Below are positions 1 through 9,181 of a DNA stretch of 64,000 nucleotides, piece after piece. The notes under the pieces are model-generated. The model saw nothing but the letters and a program-made list of their open reading frames with translations. It had not been told where the DNA came from and made no database searches. Position 1 is the stretch's first letter, and every line of letters starts with the position of its first letter. The DNA comes from Burkholderiales bacterium RIFCSPLOWO2_12_FULL_61_40 (GTDB taxonomy: Bacteria; Pseudomonadota; Gammaproteobacteria; Burkholderiales; Burkholderiaceae_C), in the NCBI GenBank assembly GCA_001770935.1, contig MESI01000037.1:32520-96519 (forward strand). The letters are read 5' to 3'. The position numbers were made by a program, and so were the translations under genes.

Positions 1-207
1 GGCATGGGCACACAGGGTGAACACCTGCGTCAGGGTGCGGGTGACCTGTGGGCCTTGTTGGCCCCGCAGCAAACGCCCCAGCCGACCGGCACCAAGAATG
101 GGGCGCTGTCCAACAATGCTGCAAGGCACGCCCGGCTGCAGTTGGTACTGTCCACTGAGCGCATCCCAGGGTGGGGCGCCCATTGGGGCACTTGCGCGTG
201 TGTTCAC
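1..207 (-). CDS. Possible nickel-hydrogenase large-subunit-like accessory protein (HupK-like), N-terminus only, runs off window edge
   Basis: Minus-strand open frame from GTG at 207: VNTRASAPMGAPPWDALSGQYQLQPGVPCSIVGQRPILGAGRLGRLLRGQQGPQVTRTLTQVFTLCAHA; resembles the RLLRG...LFSLCA segment of HupK-like proteins. Not in ORF track because it uses GTG and is truncated. Confidence 0.35.
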   Translation of the reverse strand, partial: MNTRASAPMGAPPWDALSGQYQLQPGVPCSIVGQRPILGAGRLGRLLRGQQGPQVTRTLTQVFTLCAHA

Positions 208-455
208 TCCATTTGCCTTTCTGGCAGGGTGCAGTTGTGGGGCGGGCGGTATGCCATGGGACGGTTATGGGGGCGGCGTGTGCATCTGCACTGTGAAAAT
301 GGCAGCCATCTTTTGCTATTAAATTCGTAGCTGCTTGCGCATATTCTGCGGGGGCTGGAGGCCTCAATGGCGCTGGCTAGTTTGGCGAGGGACTCGGTTT
401 GCGGCGGGCGCAGGCTCAGGCGGCCTGCGATAGGGTTGACTTCGCGTTGACTCAC
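204..455 (-). pseudogene. Remnant of type III restriction enzyme R subunit (N-terminal ~32 codons), interrupted by dispersed repeat
   Basis: MSQREVNPIAGRLSLRPPQTESLAKLASAIEA matches the N-terminus typical of type III Res helicases; following codons read through the dispersed repeat at ~311-372 and no helicase motifs follow. Confidence 0.55.
311..372 (+). repeat. Dispersed repeat family 1, copy 1
   Basis: TTTTGCTATTAAATTCGTAGCTGCTTGCGCATATTCTGCGGGGGCTGGAGGCC. Confidence 0.85.
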
Positions 456-1025
456 GATGCTCCCTTTTTGTTTTTACTTGTTACCTTGCTGCTTTTCACT
501 GCACCATTGCCAACTGTTTTTAGAGCAGATTTTCTGGGTGCTTGTAACTCCGCGGGGGCGAGATAGCGCAGCTCCCGGCGTAGCTCCTGCTGCAACTCTT
601 CTTCTGTTGGCAAGTGAACTGCCAATGCGAAGCAGATGGCGATAGTGACTCCATGACAGCCCCGAGTGCAAAATGCCCGGCGCCCAATCAAGGTCAGCAG
701 AATTCCGAGACAGTGTGTCGGAATTGTGGTCCGTCGGGTCGGTGTTCATCAAATTCCGAGACGCTGTCTCGGAAATCAACAGCGGATAGTCAATATAGAA
801 CTGCCTGAAAGCCTCCAGGTTGTCCACCGAGTAACCACGTCCAAAGTCAAAGGTCAGCTGCTTGGAAAGCTCAGCCACTACTTGCGCGGTATTGACGCTG
901 CGAGCGGCCTGGTTGCGCGCAGCCTGCAAGATTTCACGAACACGACCATACAAAGCCGGTGTGGACGCATCTGCTTTCACAAGCTTTTTTTTAGGGGCAG
1001 ATTTTTTGGCTGCCTCGGTGCTCAT
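452..1025 (-). pseudogene. DUF1016 (YhcG/PDDEXK nuclease family) gene with interior deleted and frame lost
   Basis: N-terminal part in ORF 474..1025 (YGRVREILQAARNQAARSVNTAQVVAELSKQLTFDFGRGYSVDNLEAFRQFY...LHSGLSWSHYRHLLRI); C-terminal motif LPTEEELQQELRRELRYL continues in ORF 452..691, another frame; nuclease core absent. Confidence 0.65.
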
Positions 1026-1495
1026 GCCGCATCCCCACCAAACAAATCATCTTGCGCCGGGGTGTCTGCCACCTTTTTCTGCGCCATCGGCAGGTTGGCC
1101 ACGTTCAGGCTGTAGTCGTCATGGCCCCACTCGCAGCGGTCTTTCACCATCTTGGGAATTTTCTTGAGCGTGAGGTTGGGCCAGCGTTGGGCAGCTTGCG
1201 CAGCCGTCACGCCGCGATAAGCGCCGCAGCACACCAGCAGACTGCGCGGGTCGTTGGGGTCGATGCCCACCTCGTGGCTCAGCGCCTCCAGTTGCTCAGG
1301 CCCCAGCGTTTGGATGACGCCCTTGGACAAGGGGCTTTGGAAGTCGAATAGGGCCGCTTCGACCTGGTGCGGATTCAGGTCCACCTGGGCATCGACCAGG
1401 GTGGAGGCCAGCAGATCGGCGGAGTCTGCACCCATACGGCGTGACAAAAGCCACGCTAGGTACTGGGACTGGTAGGGGGTGGAGATTGGCGGCAC
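1022..1495 (-). pseudogene. Fusion remnant: SNF2/DEAD helicase N-terminus joined to DNA methyltransferase C-terminus
   Basis: MPPISTPYQSQYLAWLLSRR...STLVDAQVDLNPHQVEAALFDFQSPLSKGVI is a helicase N-terminus ending just before the expected Walker A; then ...NLTLKKIPKMVKDRCEWGHDDYSLNVANLP...DDLFGGDAA looks like a methyltransferase C-terminus. Confidence 0.55.
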
Positions 1496-1703
1496 GGGTT
1501 ATTCTTTCCTCGGGGATTATGGCCTTAGCCACCGCTTCAAAATGGCCTGTCAGCGGACTCCTACAAGCCTATCAGCGCTGTCCGACAGACAGAAGTCTCC
1601 GGGATTCGGATAATTGGAGTCCTCTCATTGCAAGGGGATCGAAATGCAGAACCCTGGTGGCATTGAGCGATAGCGAGATCTTCAACTCTTCAGGAGAAGT
1701 GAA

Positions 1704-2110
1704 ATGACCAGCAAGAACACCATTTGTCTTTGGTTTGATGGCACCGCCGTCGATGCCGCAAGCAAGGCGATGTGCTCACGGTCGAGTTCACCGTGGCTGG
1801 CATCCCCTGCATCGGGCTCAATGGCAGTCCGCAGTTCAAGCACAGCGAGGCGTTTTCGTTTCAGATCGCAACCGACGACCAGATGGAGACCGACCGCTTG
1901 TGGAACGCGATCGTCAAAAATGGCGGGCAGGAAAGCGCGTGTGGCTGGTGCAAGGACCGGTGGGGGCTGTCCTGGCAGATCACCCCACGCGCCCTCACCG
2001 AGGCGATGGCCGACCCCGATCGCGCGGCGGCCAAGCGTGTGTTCGACGCGATGATGACGATGGGAAAGATCGACATCGCCACGATAGAGGCGGCGCGGCG
2101 GGCTGGCTGA
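1704..2110 (+). pseudogene. VOC family (PhnB/3-demethylubiquinone methyltransferase-like) protein with internal frameshifting deletion
   Basis: MTSKNTICLWFDGTAVDAA in frame of 1704; GDVLTVEFTVAGIPCIGLNGSPQFKHSEAFSFQI...CGWCKDRWGLSWQITPRALTEAMADPDRAAAKRVFDAMMTMGKIDIATIEAARRAG in frame of 1772; middle ~35 residues missing. Confidence 0.7.
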
Positions 2111-2114
2111 CGCC

Positions 2115-3899
2115 TCAGTTTGCGCTCAACGTTGGCCGCAAGGCTACTGATCCTGGCATGCGTTGATCTCGGCCCAGCCAGTGTTTTGCAAAGGGCGTGC
2201 CGGAGCGCACCATCGCTTGGGGCAGGTGGTCCTGAGCATCCAGCCTGAAGACTGCCACCGCCTCGACCAGGTCCGAGGCCTGGCCTTTGAGGCTGGACGC
2301 TGCGGCGGCCATTTCTTCCACCAAGGCCGCGTTTTGTTGTGTGGTCTGGTCCATCTGCGTGACCGCCTCGCCGACTTGCATGACACCGCTTGCCTGCTCG
2401 CTGCTGGCGGCACTGATCTCGCCCATGATGTCCGTCACCCGGCGGATGCTGCTGACGACTTCGGTCATGGTCAAGCCCGCCTGGTCGACCAGGGCAGTCC
2501 CTTGCTCCACGCGCTCCACACTGGCGTTGATCAGACTCTTGATCTCTTTGGCCGCATCTGCGGAGCGCCCCGCGAGGCTGCGCACTTCCGAGGCGACCAC
2601 TGCAAAACCCCGGCCTTGTTCCCCCGCGCGAGCGGCCTCCACGGCGGCGTTCAAGGCGAGGATGTTGGTCTGAAAGGCGATTCCGTCGATGACTTGAATG
2701 ATGTCGCTGATTTTTCGGGACGATTCGTTGATGCCCTTCATGGTCTCCACCACCTGGCCTACGACGTTGCCGCCTTGCACCGCCACGCTGGACGCATTCA
2801 AGGCCAACTGGTTGGCCTGGCGGGCACTGTCGGCATTTTGTTGGACGGCGGCACCGAGTACCGCCATGGAGGTGGCTGTTTTTTCCAGGGAGCTGGCCTG
2901 TTGTTCGGTGCGGTTGGAGAGATCGGTGTTGCCCTGTGCGATCTCGGCACTGGCCGCAGCCACGGTTTCCGAACCGAGGCGTACATCGGCAACGATTTTG
3001 GCGAGCTGGTCGCGCATCGCTTTCATGGCGGCCATCACACTGGTGGTGTCACCGCTGCGCACCTGGAGTTCATGCGTCAGGTCGCCGTCGCGCACTGCCT
3101 CTGCGGCTTTGCGCACTTCCATGGGTTCAGCACCGAGCCGCTCCATGACCGAGCGTTTGATGCCCCACAGGGTTGCTACCGCCAGCACCACGGCGAGCAG
3201 GGTGGCAAATACCAAAAGGTTAAACCAGGTATTTTTGGCTGCAACCGCGCTCTCCACATTGGCCAGGGTGCGTGCGTCCACGAGTACCAAAAAGTCGTCC
3301 ACCGGTTGCATGATCTTGGCCTTGAACTGGTGGTATTTTTTGTCGTGCATCATGGCTTGCGCCCGGGGCAGGTCCGGCGCACCCTTGGTGCTAAAGCCAC
3401 CTTTGCCATCGGCCAGTTGACCCTTGACCAGGTTCATGGCCACGGTTTCGGTGTTCACCAGGTCATCTGAATTGGCCTGCGCTTCTTTCAGTTTGGCAAA
3501 CTCCGCGTCGGTAAAACCGGCACGTTTCATCAACTCCTGCAAAGGAATGGCATCCCCGGTGCCACGGTCGGGATGGATGCCGACCGCACGGAAGTCCCAG
3601 TAGATTTTTTCGTATTGATTGGGGCGTGCCTTTTTGCCATTGCGGATATCCAGTATTTCAAAATACTGTTTCTCCCATTCGGCATCGCCCGAGACCACAT
3701 AGGTTCGGGCCAAACGCGTCAGGTCGTCCGAGCTTTGGCGCAACTCATCTGCGAGCATGTACGAGGTGTACCGCGACAGGTAGGCTTGCGAAATATGGTC
3801 ATTGGCTGCACCCAGCTTGTACAGAGAAAAGACAAGCAGCAGCGCGGGAAAAAGTAGCGCTAGCAGTATGGTCCGGAACATTTGGCCGATTGTTTTCAT
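2115..3899 (-). CDS. Methyl-accepting chemotaxis protein
   Basis: N-terminal TM, periplasmic 4HB-like region, HAMP, and conserved hairpin [46 protein letters not shown]. Confidence 0.95.
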   Translation of the reverse strand: MKTIGQMFRTILLALLFPALLLVFSLYKLGAANDHISQAYLSRYTSYMLADELRQSSDDLTRLARTYVVSGDAEWEKQYFEILDIRNGKKARPNQYEKIYWDFRAVGIHPDRGTGDAIPLQELMKRAGFTDAEFAKLKEAQANSDDLVNTETVAMNLVKGQLADGKGGFSTKGAPDLPRAQAMMHDKKYHQFKAKIMQPVDDFLVLVDARTLANVESAVAAKNTWFNLLVFATLLAVVLAVATLWGIKRSVMERLGAEPMEVRKAAEAVRDGDLTHELQVRSGDTTSVMAAMKAMRDQLAKIVADVRLGSETVAAASAEIAQGNTDLSNRTEQQASSLEKTATSMAVLGAAVQQNADSARQANQLALNASSVAVQGGNVVGQVVETMKGINESSRKISDIIQVIDGIAFQTNILALNAAVEAARAGEQGRGFAVVASEVRSLAGRSADAAKEIKSLINASVERVEQGTALVDQAGLTMTEVVSSIRRVTDIMGEISAASSEQASGVMQVGEAVTQMDQTTQQNAALVEEMAAAASSLKGQASDLVEAVAVFRLDAQDHLPQAMVRSGTPFAKHWLGRDQRMPGSVALRPTLSAN

Positions 3900-4065
3900 G
3901 TATCACTCCCTGCTGAGTTGTGCCCGATTTTTTGGGGCTGGCGCCCTCATGGACGCTATTTAGGCAAACTCCGGGGATTGGCGCTATGCGACTTATCAAC
4001 GCGCGGTCAAGTGGTCCAGGGGGCGGGCTTGCACGGCCGTGGTATGGGTTTGCGGCTGGCTGGGC

Positions 4066-4120
4066 GCTACTGAAAGAATAGCTGTTTGCGCAGTGTTTAT
4101 AAGGGCTGGAGGCCTATTTG
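4066..4120 (+). repeat. Dispersed repeat family 1, copy 2
   Basis: AATAGCTGTTTGCGCAGTGTTTATAAGGGCTGGAGGCCTATTTGGC. Confidence 0.75.
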
Positions 4121-4625
4121 GCTTGTAATATTGCCCAAGGCATGTCCAAAAGTTGCAAGCCCCGGGGCTGCGAATTTTTACGCTTGCGTGCTCAGATTCG
4201 CTGGGTGGGGGCCTTGCATGCATCCTGGCGAAGGCCCCTGTGGCTCAAGCCCAGGCTGACCCAGCCATCGTCAAACAGGGCGTCGAGTTTTTTCTGCAAG
4301 CCAAGAAGTTTCCAGATCATGGTGGGCATCCTCTCTTTAGAAATGGGGGCGCTTGTTCAACAAGTGGGCGCGTTGCAAGGCAAAAAATTCCAGTACGCCC
4401 CACAGGATGCAGGCTGGCAATGCGACATACCGAAAGAAAGCAGCGTTGCGGGTCATAGAAGGGCGCCTTTGCATGAACAGACTGCCAAGGTAATGGTCTT
4501 GTGTGACAGCGTTATGTCAGTGCGAAATTCAGACACAGGCTGTGCAAAATCTGTTCTGACCATGGCATCCCCTGTATGCTTTTGTGCTGCGCCGGGGCGT
4601 TTTCCTGGCATTTTTTTAGGCACTT

Positions 4626-5639
4626 GTGGCAACGCATCAACTTCCCGAATTGGACGCGCTGGAACGCATCATTGAATTGGGTGCCGGGCAGTTGGAGAGC
4701 CGCACGGTGGCTAGCGTGACCCTGCCCCAGGGGGGCGTTTACCCCATCCATGCGGTGCTGCTGGGGAATCCGGATAAATCTGTCCCGGCCGTCGGTTATT
4801 TCGGTGGTGTGCATGGCTTGGAGCGGATCGGTGCGGAAGTGGTCATCGCCTATTTGCAAAGCCTGGTCATGCGCTTGCAGTGGGACAGCACCCTGCACAA
4901 ACAACTGGAGTCGGTGCGACTGGTGTTTATGCCCATCGTCAACCCCGGTGGCATGGCGGTAGGTACGCGTGCCAACCCCCAGGGGGTGGACCTCATGCGC
5001 AATGCCCCCATCTCTTCCGAAGAGTCTGTTCCTTTTTTGGTAGGTGGGCAGCGCATCAGCGCCCGTTTGCCCTGGTACCGGGGCGCGCAGTCCGCCCCGA
5101 TGGAAATCGAAAACCAGGCGGTCTGCGAGGTGGTGGCTGCGGAGTTGCTGACCCGGCCCTTCAGCGTGGCGGTGGACTGCCACTCGGGTTTTGGGTCGCG
5201 TGACCGCATCTGGTTTCCGTACGCCCACACCCGGGCCTGTATTGCCCATTTGGCGGAGATCCAGGCGTTGAAACATATTTTTGTGCAGTCCAACAGCCAC
5301 CACCGCTATATCTTCGAGCCGCAAAGCCAGCAGTATCTGGCCCATGGTGACCTGTGGGATTATTTGTACAAGCTCTCGTGTGTGCAGACGCAAGGCATAT
5401 TTTTGCCGCTCACGCTGGAGATGGGCTCCTGGCTGTGGGTCAAGAAAAATCCGCGCCAACTGTTTTCCCGGCACGGCATTTTTAATCCATTGATTGAGCA
5501 CCGGCAGCAGCGGGTGCTGCGGCAGCACCAGTCTTTATTGGACTTTTTGTCGCGTGCGGCGTGCGGCCACCGCCTGTGGTTGCCCCATGCCGAGAACCGG
5601 GCTCAGTTTCACGCCCAGGCCCTACAGGATTGGTACTGA
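4626..5639 (+). CDS. M14-family zinc carboxypeptidase / DUF2817-like peptidase
   Basis: GVHGLERIGAEV, NPGGM, VDCHSGFGSRDRIW, and LEMGSW motifs. Confidence 0.7.
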   Translation: MATHQLPELDALERIIELGAGQLESRTVASVTLPQGGVYPIHAVLLGNPDKSVPAVGYFGGVHGLERIGAEVVIAYLQSLVMRLQWDSTLHKQLESVRLVFMPIVNPGGMAVGTRANPQGVDLMRNAPISSEESVPFLVGGQRISARLPWYRGAQSAPMEIENQAVCEVVAAELLTRPFSVAVDCHSGFGSRDRIWFPYAHTRACIAHLAEIQALKHIFVQSNSHHRYIFEPQSQQYLAHGDLWDYLYKLSCVQTQGIFLPLTLEMGSWLWVKKNPRQLFSRHGIFNPLIEHRQQRVLRQHQSLLDFLSRAACGHRLWLPHAENRAQFHAQALQDWY

Positions 5640-7145
5640 AGACGTTTCCCGCCCTGCGGCAAGGCCACGCAAAAACTCCACCAGACCGGGGTCCACCGGT
5701 AGCTTGGCGGCCAGCGCACTGGCTTGCGTGATGTCACGGGCGCTCCCAATGCTGGTTTGCAGTGCCGTGGCTTTCTGGTGCCAGCGTTGTGCACGCCGCT
5801 TCCAAAGAAGGGGTTCCAGTGCCTCAATTCCGTAACGCAAACGCTTGGCGAATATGCGTATGCGGTGCAGGTCTTCCGCACCAGGTGCGTCCTGGGTGGC
5901 ATCCTCCATGCGCTTGTGCAAACGGGCAATGCGCCGCCGTGCCCACGGCCGCAACGGCATCGGCATCGGCACTTCTGTAGCGGTGTGGCCTGGCACGGGG
6001 GGTGTTGTCAGCTCTTCCAGCCACTGTGTGGTTGCCAGCAAGGCCAGGCCGATGGCCGGTGTTTGGAGTGCAGTTTGCACGGACTTTCTCTGGCTAGCCG
6101 CCGCGGTGGCCAGGGTGCCCAACATGGTTTCAAAGGTTTGCACCCGTTGGGCATCACCCTGGGCATAGGCGTCAAGGAACGGAGGCAAAGTTTCGGTCAG
6201 TGCGACATCCAGATCCCGAAGTGTGCCCAGGTCGCTCAGGAAAGGGCGCAGAGCCAACCACGGCGGGTTCGCGTGGGCGGGCAGCGCCGGCTTGAAAAGC
6301 CGCAAAGCACTTTTGAAACGGCGCCAACCGACCCGGGCCTGGTGCACCACTTCAGGAGCATCCGAGGTGTACAAAACAAGGAGGTTGGATGTGAATTGGC
6401 TGAACATTTCGCGCAGCACCCGCCCCGCTGCCTCGTGCAATGCAAGCTCGCGGGTCAATTCCGGAGGTCTGGCCCGCACTGGCCTGTCCCATGTGTTTTG
6501 CGCCAGCGCATACCCGCGTTCCGCTTTGCTGGTGTTCGCAGGCAGCACCGCAATGGTGGTCGCAATGCTCTGGGCGGTATCGAACAGTGCTTTGGGCGTG
6601 CCTGACAATAGTTCAAACTCCAGTTCGCAGATGGGTGCGCTGTTCTCACCGGTCACGATCTGCCCGACATCCAGGGCCACTTCCACCGAACTGCCATCAG
6701 TTACGCGTACCAGCCAACTGCTGCGCTCAAAGCTGGTCGTGAAGCAGGGCGCAAGTGCCTGGAATACCTGCCCGCTTGGGTCTATCTGCGACCACGGTGT
6801 GGCCTCCAGCGCATGCAAGTCCAGCGCACCGTTGGGTACCGCCACTTCCCACTCCCCGCGTTGACTGAGCGCTGAATCGCTGGCGCCACCCATCTTGAGT
6901 GTTTGCAGCCACTGGGGATGCTTGTCGCTGCCCACGCGCCTGAGGCGCAAGGCAATGCGGGCTTGGTGCAGGACTTGGTCCGGCGTGTCGAAGTAAATGT
7001 TGTGCAGCTGCCTGACGCTGGCTTTCTTGCGCGATAAAAGTGGGGTCCGGGCCAAGCGTTGTGCCAGCTGCGACGGGTCTTGTGTTGGCACGGCCAGCTT
7101 GAGTTCAACTTCGGTGGGGTGGGGATTCGGTGCATCGGATTTCAT
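5622..7145 (-). CDS. CYTH-CHAD domain protein (inorganic triphosphatase / polyphosphate-associated)
   Basis: EVELKLAVP, NIYFDTPDQVLHQARIALRLRR (CYTH), then VHQARVGWRRFKSALRLF...LHRIRIFAKRLRYGIEAL (CHAD). Start placed at MKSDAPN. Confidence 0.88.
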   Translation of the reverse strand: MKSDAPNPHPTEVELKLAVPTQDPSQLAQRLARTPLLSRKKASVRQLHNIYFDTPDQVLHQARIALRLRRVGSDKHPQWLQTLKMGGASDSALSQRGEWEVAVPNGALDLHALEATPWSQIDPSGQVFQALAPCFTTSFERSSWLVRVTDGSSVEVALDVGQIVTGENSAPICELEFELLSGTPKALFDTAQSIATTIAVLPANTSKAERGYALAQNTWDRPVRARPPELTRELALHEAAGRVLREMFSQFTSNLLVLYTSDAPEVVHQARVGWRRFKSALRLFKPALPAHANPPWLALRPFLSDLGTLRDLDVALTETLPPFLDAYAQGDAQRVQTFETMLGTLATAAASQRKSVQTALQTPAIGLALLATTQWLEELTTPPVPGHTATEVPMPMPLRPWARRRIARLHKRMEDATQDAPGAEDLHRIRIFAKRLRYGIEALEPLLWKRRAQRWHQKATALQTSIGSARDITQASALAAKLPVDPGLVEFLRGLAAGRETSSVPIL

Positions 7146-7201
7146 GTTTTCAGCGTCTCCCATAGATCCGCACAGTATGCCGCGAAGCACTCCACCGGTC
7201 C

Positions 7202-7241
7202 GTCATGAAAATTTCATTGTGATGTCACCCGCTCGTCATTT
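7202..7241 (+). promoter_or_regulatory. Tandem PHO-box array upstream of siaA-like operon
   Basis: GTCATGAAAAT-TTCATTGTGAT-GTCACCCGCTC-GTCATTT: core units at 7202, 7213, 7224, 7235, exactly 11 bp apart. Confidence 0.75.
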
Positions 7242-7281
7242 GGTTTGACTATCGTCACTTTTATCAAACACAGGAGCAGCA

Positions 7282-8568
7282 ATGCTGACGATCGAAAGCC
7301 TCTACGAATCCCTGGCCGCCACCGCAGAAGACGATATACCGGGCTCCACCGCCATGGTCACGCGGGCTGAGCAGATGGCGCGCAGCCAGGAGGCCGCCTC
7401 TGCGGATACGACCAACGAGCAGCTTCGGGAGATGTTTGCACGCATTGAGGGGGTTTCCACGATCGCGGTGGTCGAGAACGGGCGCCCTATTGGTCTGGTC
7501 AATCGGCATGTTTTTATGGAGCAGTATGCCAAGCCGTACGCCCGTGACCTGTATGGACGCAAGAGCTGCATTGCCTTCATGGACAAGTCTCCCTTGATCG
7601 TTCCGGTGTCGACGCCGGTGGAAGTCCTGGTCAAGGCCGCAGTGGATTCGGGTGGCAAGGTTCTGGACGATGGGTTCATCACCACCTTGAATGGCGAATA
7701 CCACGGTGTGGGAACCGGGTTTGGCTTGGTCAAAGCCATGTCGGAAATCGAGGCTGAGAAGACACGGCAACTAATGGCCAGCATCAATTACGCCAGCCTG
7801 ATTCAGCGCTCTCATTTGGTGGAGTCAGACCAGGTGTTGCGCCACGACATAGGCGACTACGGCTTGATCTGGAAACCGCGGGACGTGGTCGGAGGCGATG
7901 CCTATTTCTTTCGCAAGGTGGCCGACGGTGTATTTGGTTGTGTGTTTGATTGCACGGGGCACGGTGTGCCAGGTGCGTTTATGACCTTGATTGTTTTGTC
8001 ATTTCTGGAGCAAATGGTTCTGCCTGAAGCCAGTGACATTGATCCTGGCGCGATTTTGGGGCAGATGAATGTGTATATCAAACGGGTCTTGCGCCAGGAA
8101 GATCGCTCTTCCAGCGACGTGGCCTCGGGGGAGAAAATTTCTAACGACGGACTGGATGCGGCCGCGTTTGTATTGGCGCCCGATCACAGCGGCTTGCGCT
8201 TTGCTTCCGCCAAGTTGAGCCTGTTGGTCGCACGGGAGGGCAGTGCCGAGATTGAAGTGGTGGATGCAGACAAACACGGCATCGGTTACGCGGACACGCC
8301 GCTTGCAACCCAATGGACTACGCGCCAAGTCGAGCTGGGGAGTCAATGCATGGTGGTGATTCCTACCGATGGTGTGATTGACCAGATTGGCGGCAGCAAG
8401 GCGATTGCGCATGGCCGCAGGCGTCTGGTGCAGTTCATGACAGAACACCGCTCGCTGGACGCGGGCAAACTGGTCAGTGCCTTTGAGGATAGCTTTTCCC
8501 AGTGGCAGGACAGCCAGAAGCGGCGCGACGACGTGACCATGCTGGCCTTTGGTACACGCAGGTGCTGA
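7282..8568 (+). CDS. PP2C/SpoIIE-type phosphatase with N-terminal CBS-like sensor (SiaA-like)
   Basis: VVGGDAYFF, DCTGHGVPGAFMT, TDGVIDQ, RRDDVTM phosphatase motifs; followed by SiaB- and SiaC-like genes. Confidence 0.85.
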   Translation: MLTIESLYESLAATAEDDIPGSTAMVTRAEQMARSQEAASADTTNEQLREMFARIEGVSTIAVVENGRPIGLVNRHVFMEQYAKPYARDLYGRKSCIAFMDKSPLIVPVSTPVEVLVKAAVDSGGKVLDDGFITTLNGEYHGVGTGFGLVKAMSEIEAEKTRQLMASINYASLIQRSHLVESDQVLRHDIGDYGLIWKPRDVVGGDAYFFRKVADGVFGCVFDCTGHGVPGAFMTLIVLSFLEQMVLPEASDIDPGAILGQMNVYIKRVLRQEDRSSSDVASGEKISNDGLDAAAFVLAPDHSGLRFASAKLSLLVAREGSAEIEVVDADKHGIGYADTPLATQWTTRQVELGSQCMVVIPTDGVIDQIGGSKAIAHGRRRLVQFMTEHRSLDAGKLVSAFEDSFSQWQDSQKRRDDVTMLAFGTRRC

Positions 8569-8569
8569 T

Positions 8570-9139
8570 ATGAACCTCAACACTTTTGAGATTTTTCAGG
8601 CCCAGGCCCAGGCGTCGGGCATTATTTTTTACCACAGCGGTGAGTTCACCGGCGCCATCATTACGGCCGCTGCCGAATCTTTGAAGCACCGCATAGAGGA
8701 GTCTGGCGCATCCGGCCCTGCCAAGCGCAAGCTGTTTTCCACCTTTGTGGAAATGGCGCAAAACATTCTTCACTATGCGGCGCTGCCCCCAGGTGCAGAC
8801 CCAGCGTTTGTCCATGGCAAACCCGGAACGATCGGCATCGGCAAGTGCGGCGATGACTATTGGGTGGTGTGTGTCAATCGGGTCGAGACGGCGCATATCG
8901 CGCGCTTGTCCGAAAAACTCGATGCGGTGCGCTCCATGAGCCTGGAAGATATTCGCAAGAGCTACCGCGCGCAGCTTCACAACACGGAGCATGCGGCGCA
9001 GGACACCCTGAGCAAGGGGGCGGGCCTGGGCTGGCTCACGATTGCACGCGATAGCAAGCAGCCGCTGGAGTACAGCTTCACTTCAGAGCCCGAGTCCCTG
9101 GGCAAAACAGCCTTCTTTTTTGTCAAAGCCGTTATCTGA
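8570..9139 (+). CDS. SiaB-like (DUF6272) protein kinase-like
   Basis: MNLNTFEIFQAQAQASGIIFYHSGEFTGAIITAAAESLKHRIE...FVEMAQNILHYA; between SiaA- and SiaC-like genes. Confidence 0.8.
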   Translation: MNLNTFEIFQAQAQASGIIFYHSGEFTGAIITAAAESLKHRIEESGASGPAKRKLFSTFVEMAQNILHYAALPPGADPAFVHGKPGTIGIGKCGDDYWVVCVNRVETAHIARLSEKLDAVRSMSLEDIRKSYRAQLHNTEHAAQDTLSKGAGLGWLTIARDSKQPLEYSFTSEPESLGKTAFFFVKAVI

Positions 9140-9181
9140 TTTGCGGCACACCCATTTCTGTCACCCTTTGAAAGTACCACT

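Noticed and set aside
2163-3470. 435-aa plus-strand ORF opposite the MCP
   Set aside because: Antisense of a clear MCP; composition typical of GC-rich shadow frames (H/G/L-rich), no domain recognised.
4118-4675. 185-aa plus-strand ORF
   Set aside because: Overlaps the peptidase start, Cys/Arg/Ser-rich, no coding signature.
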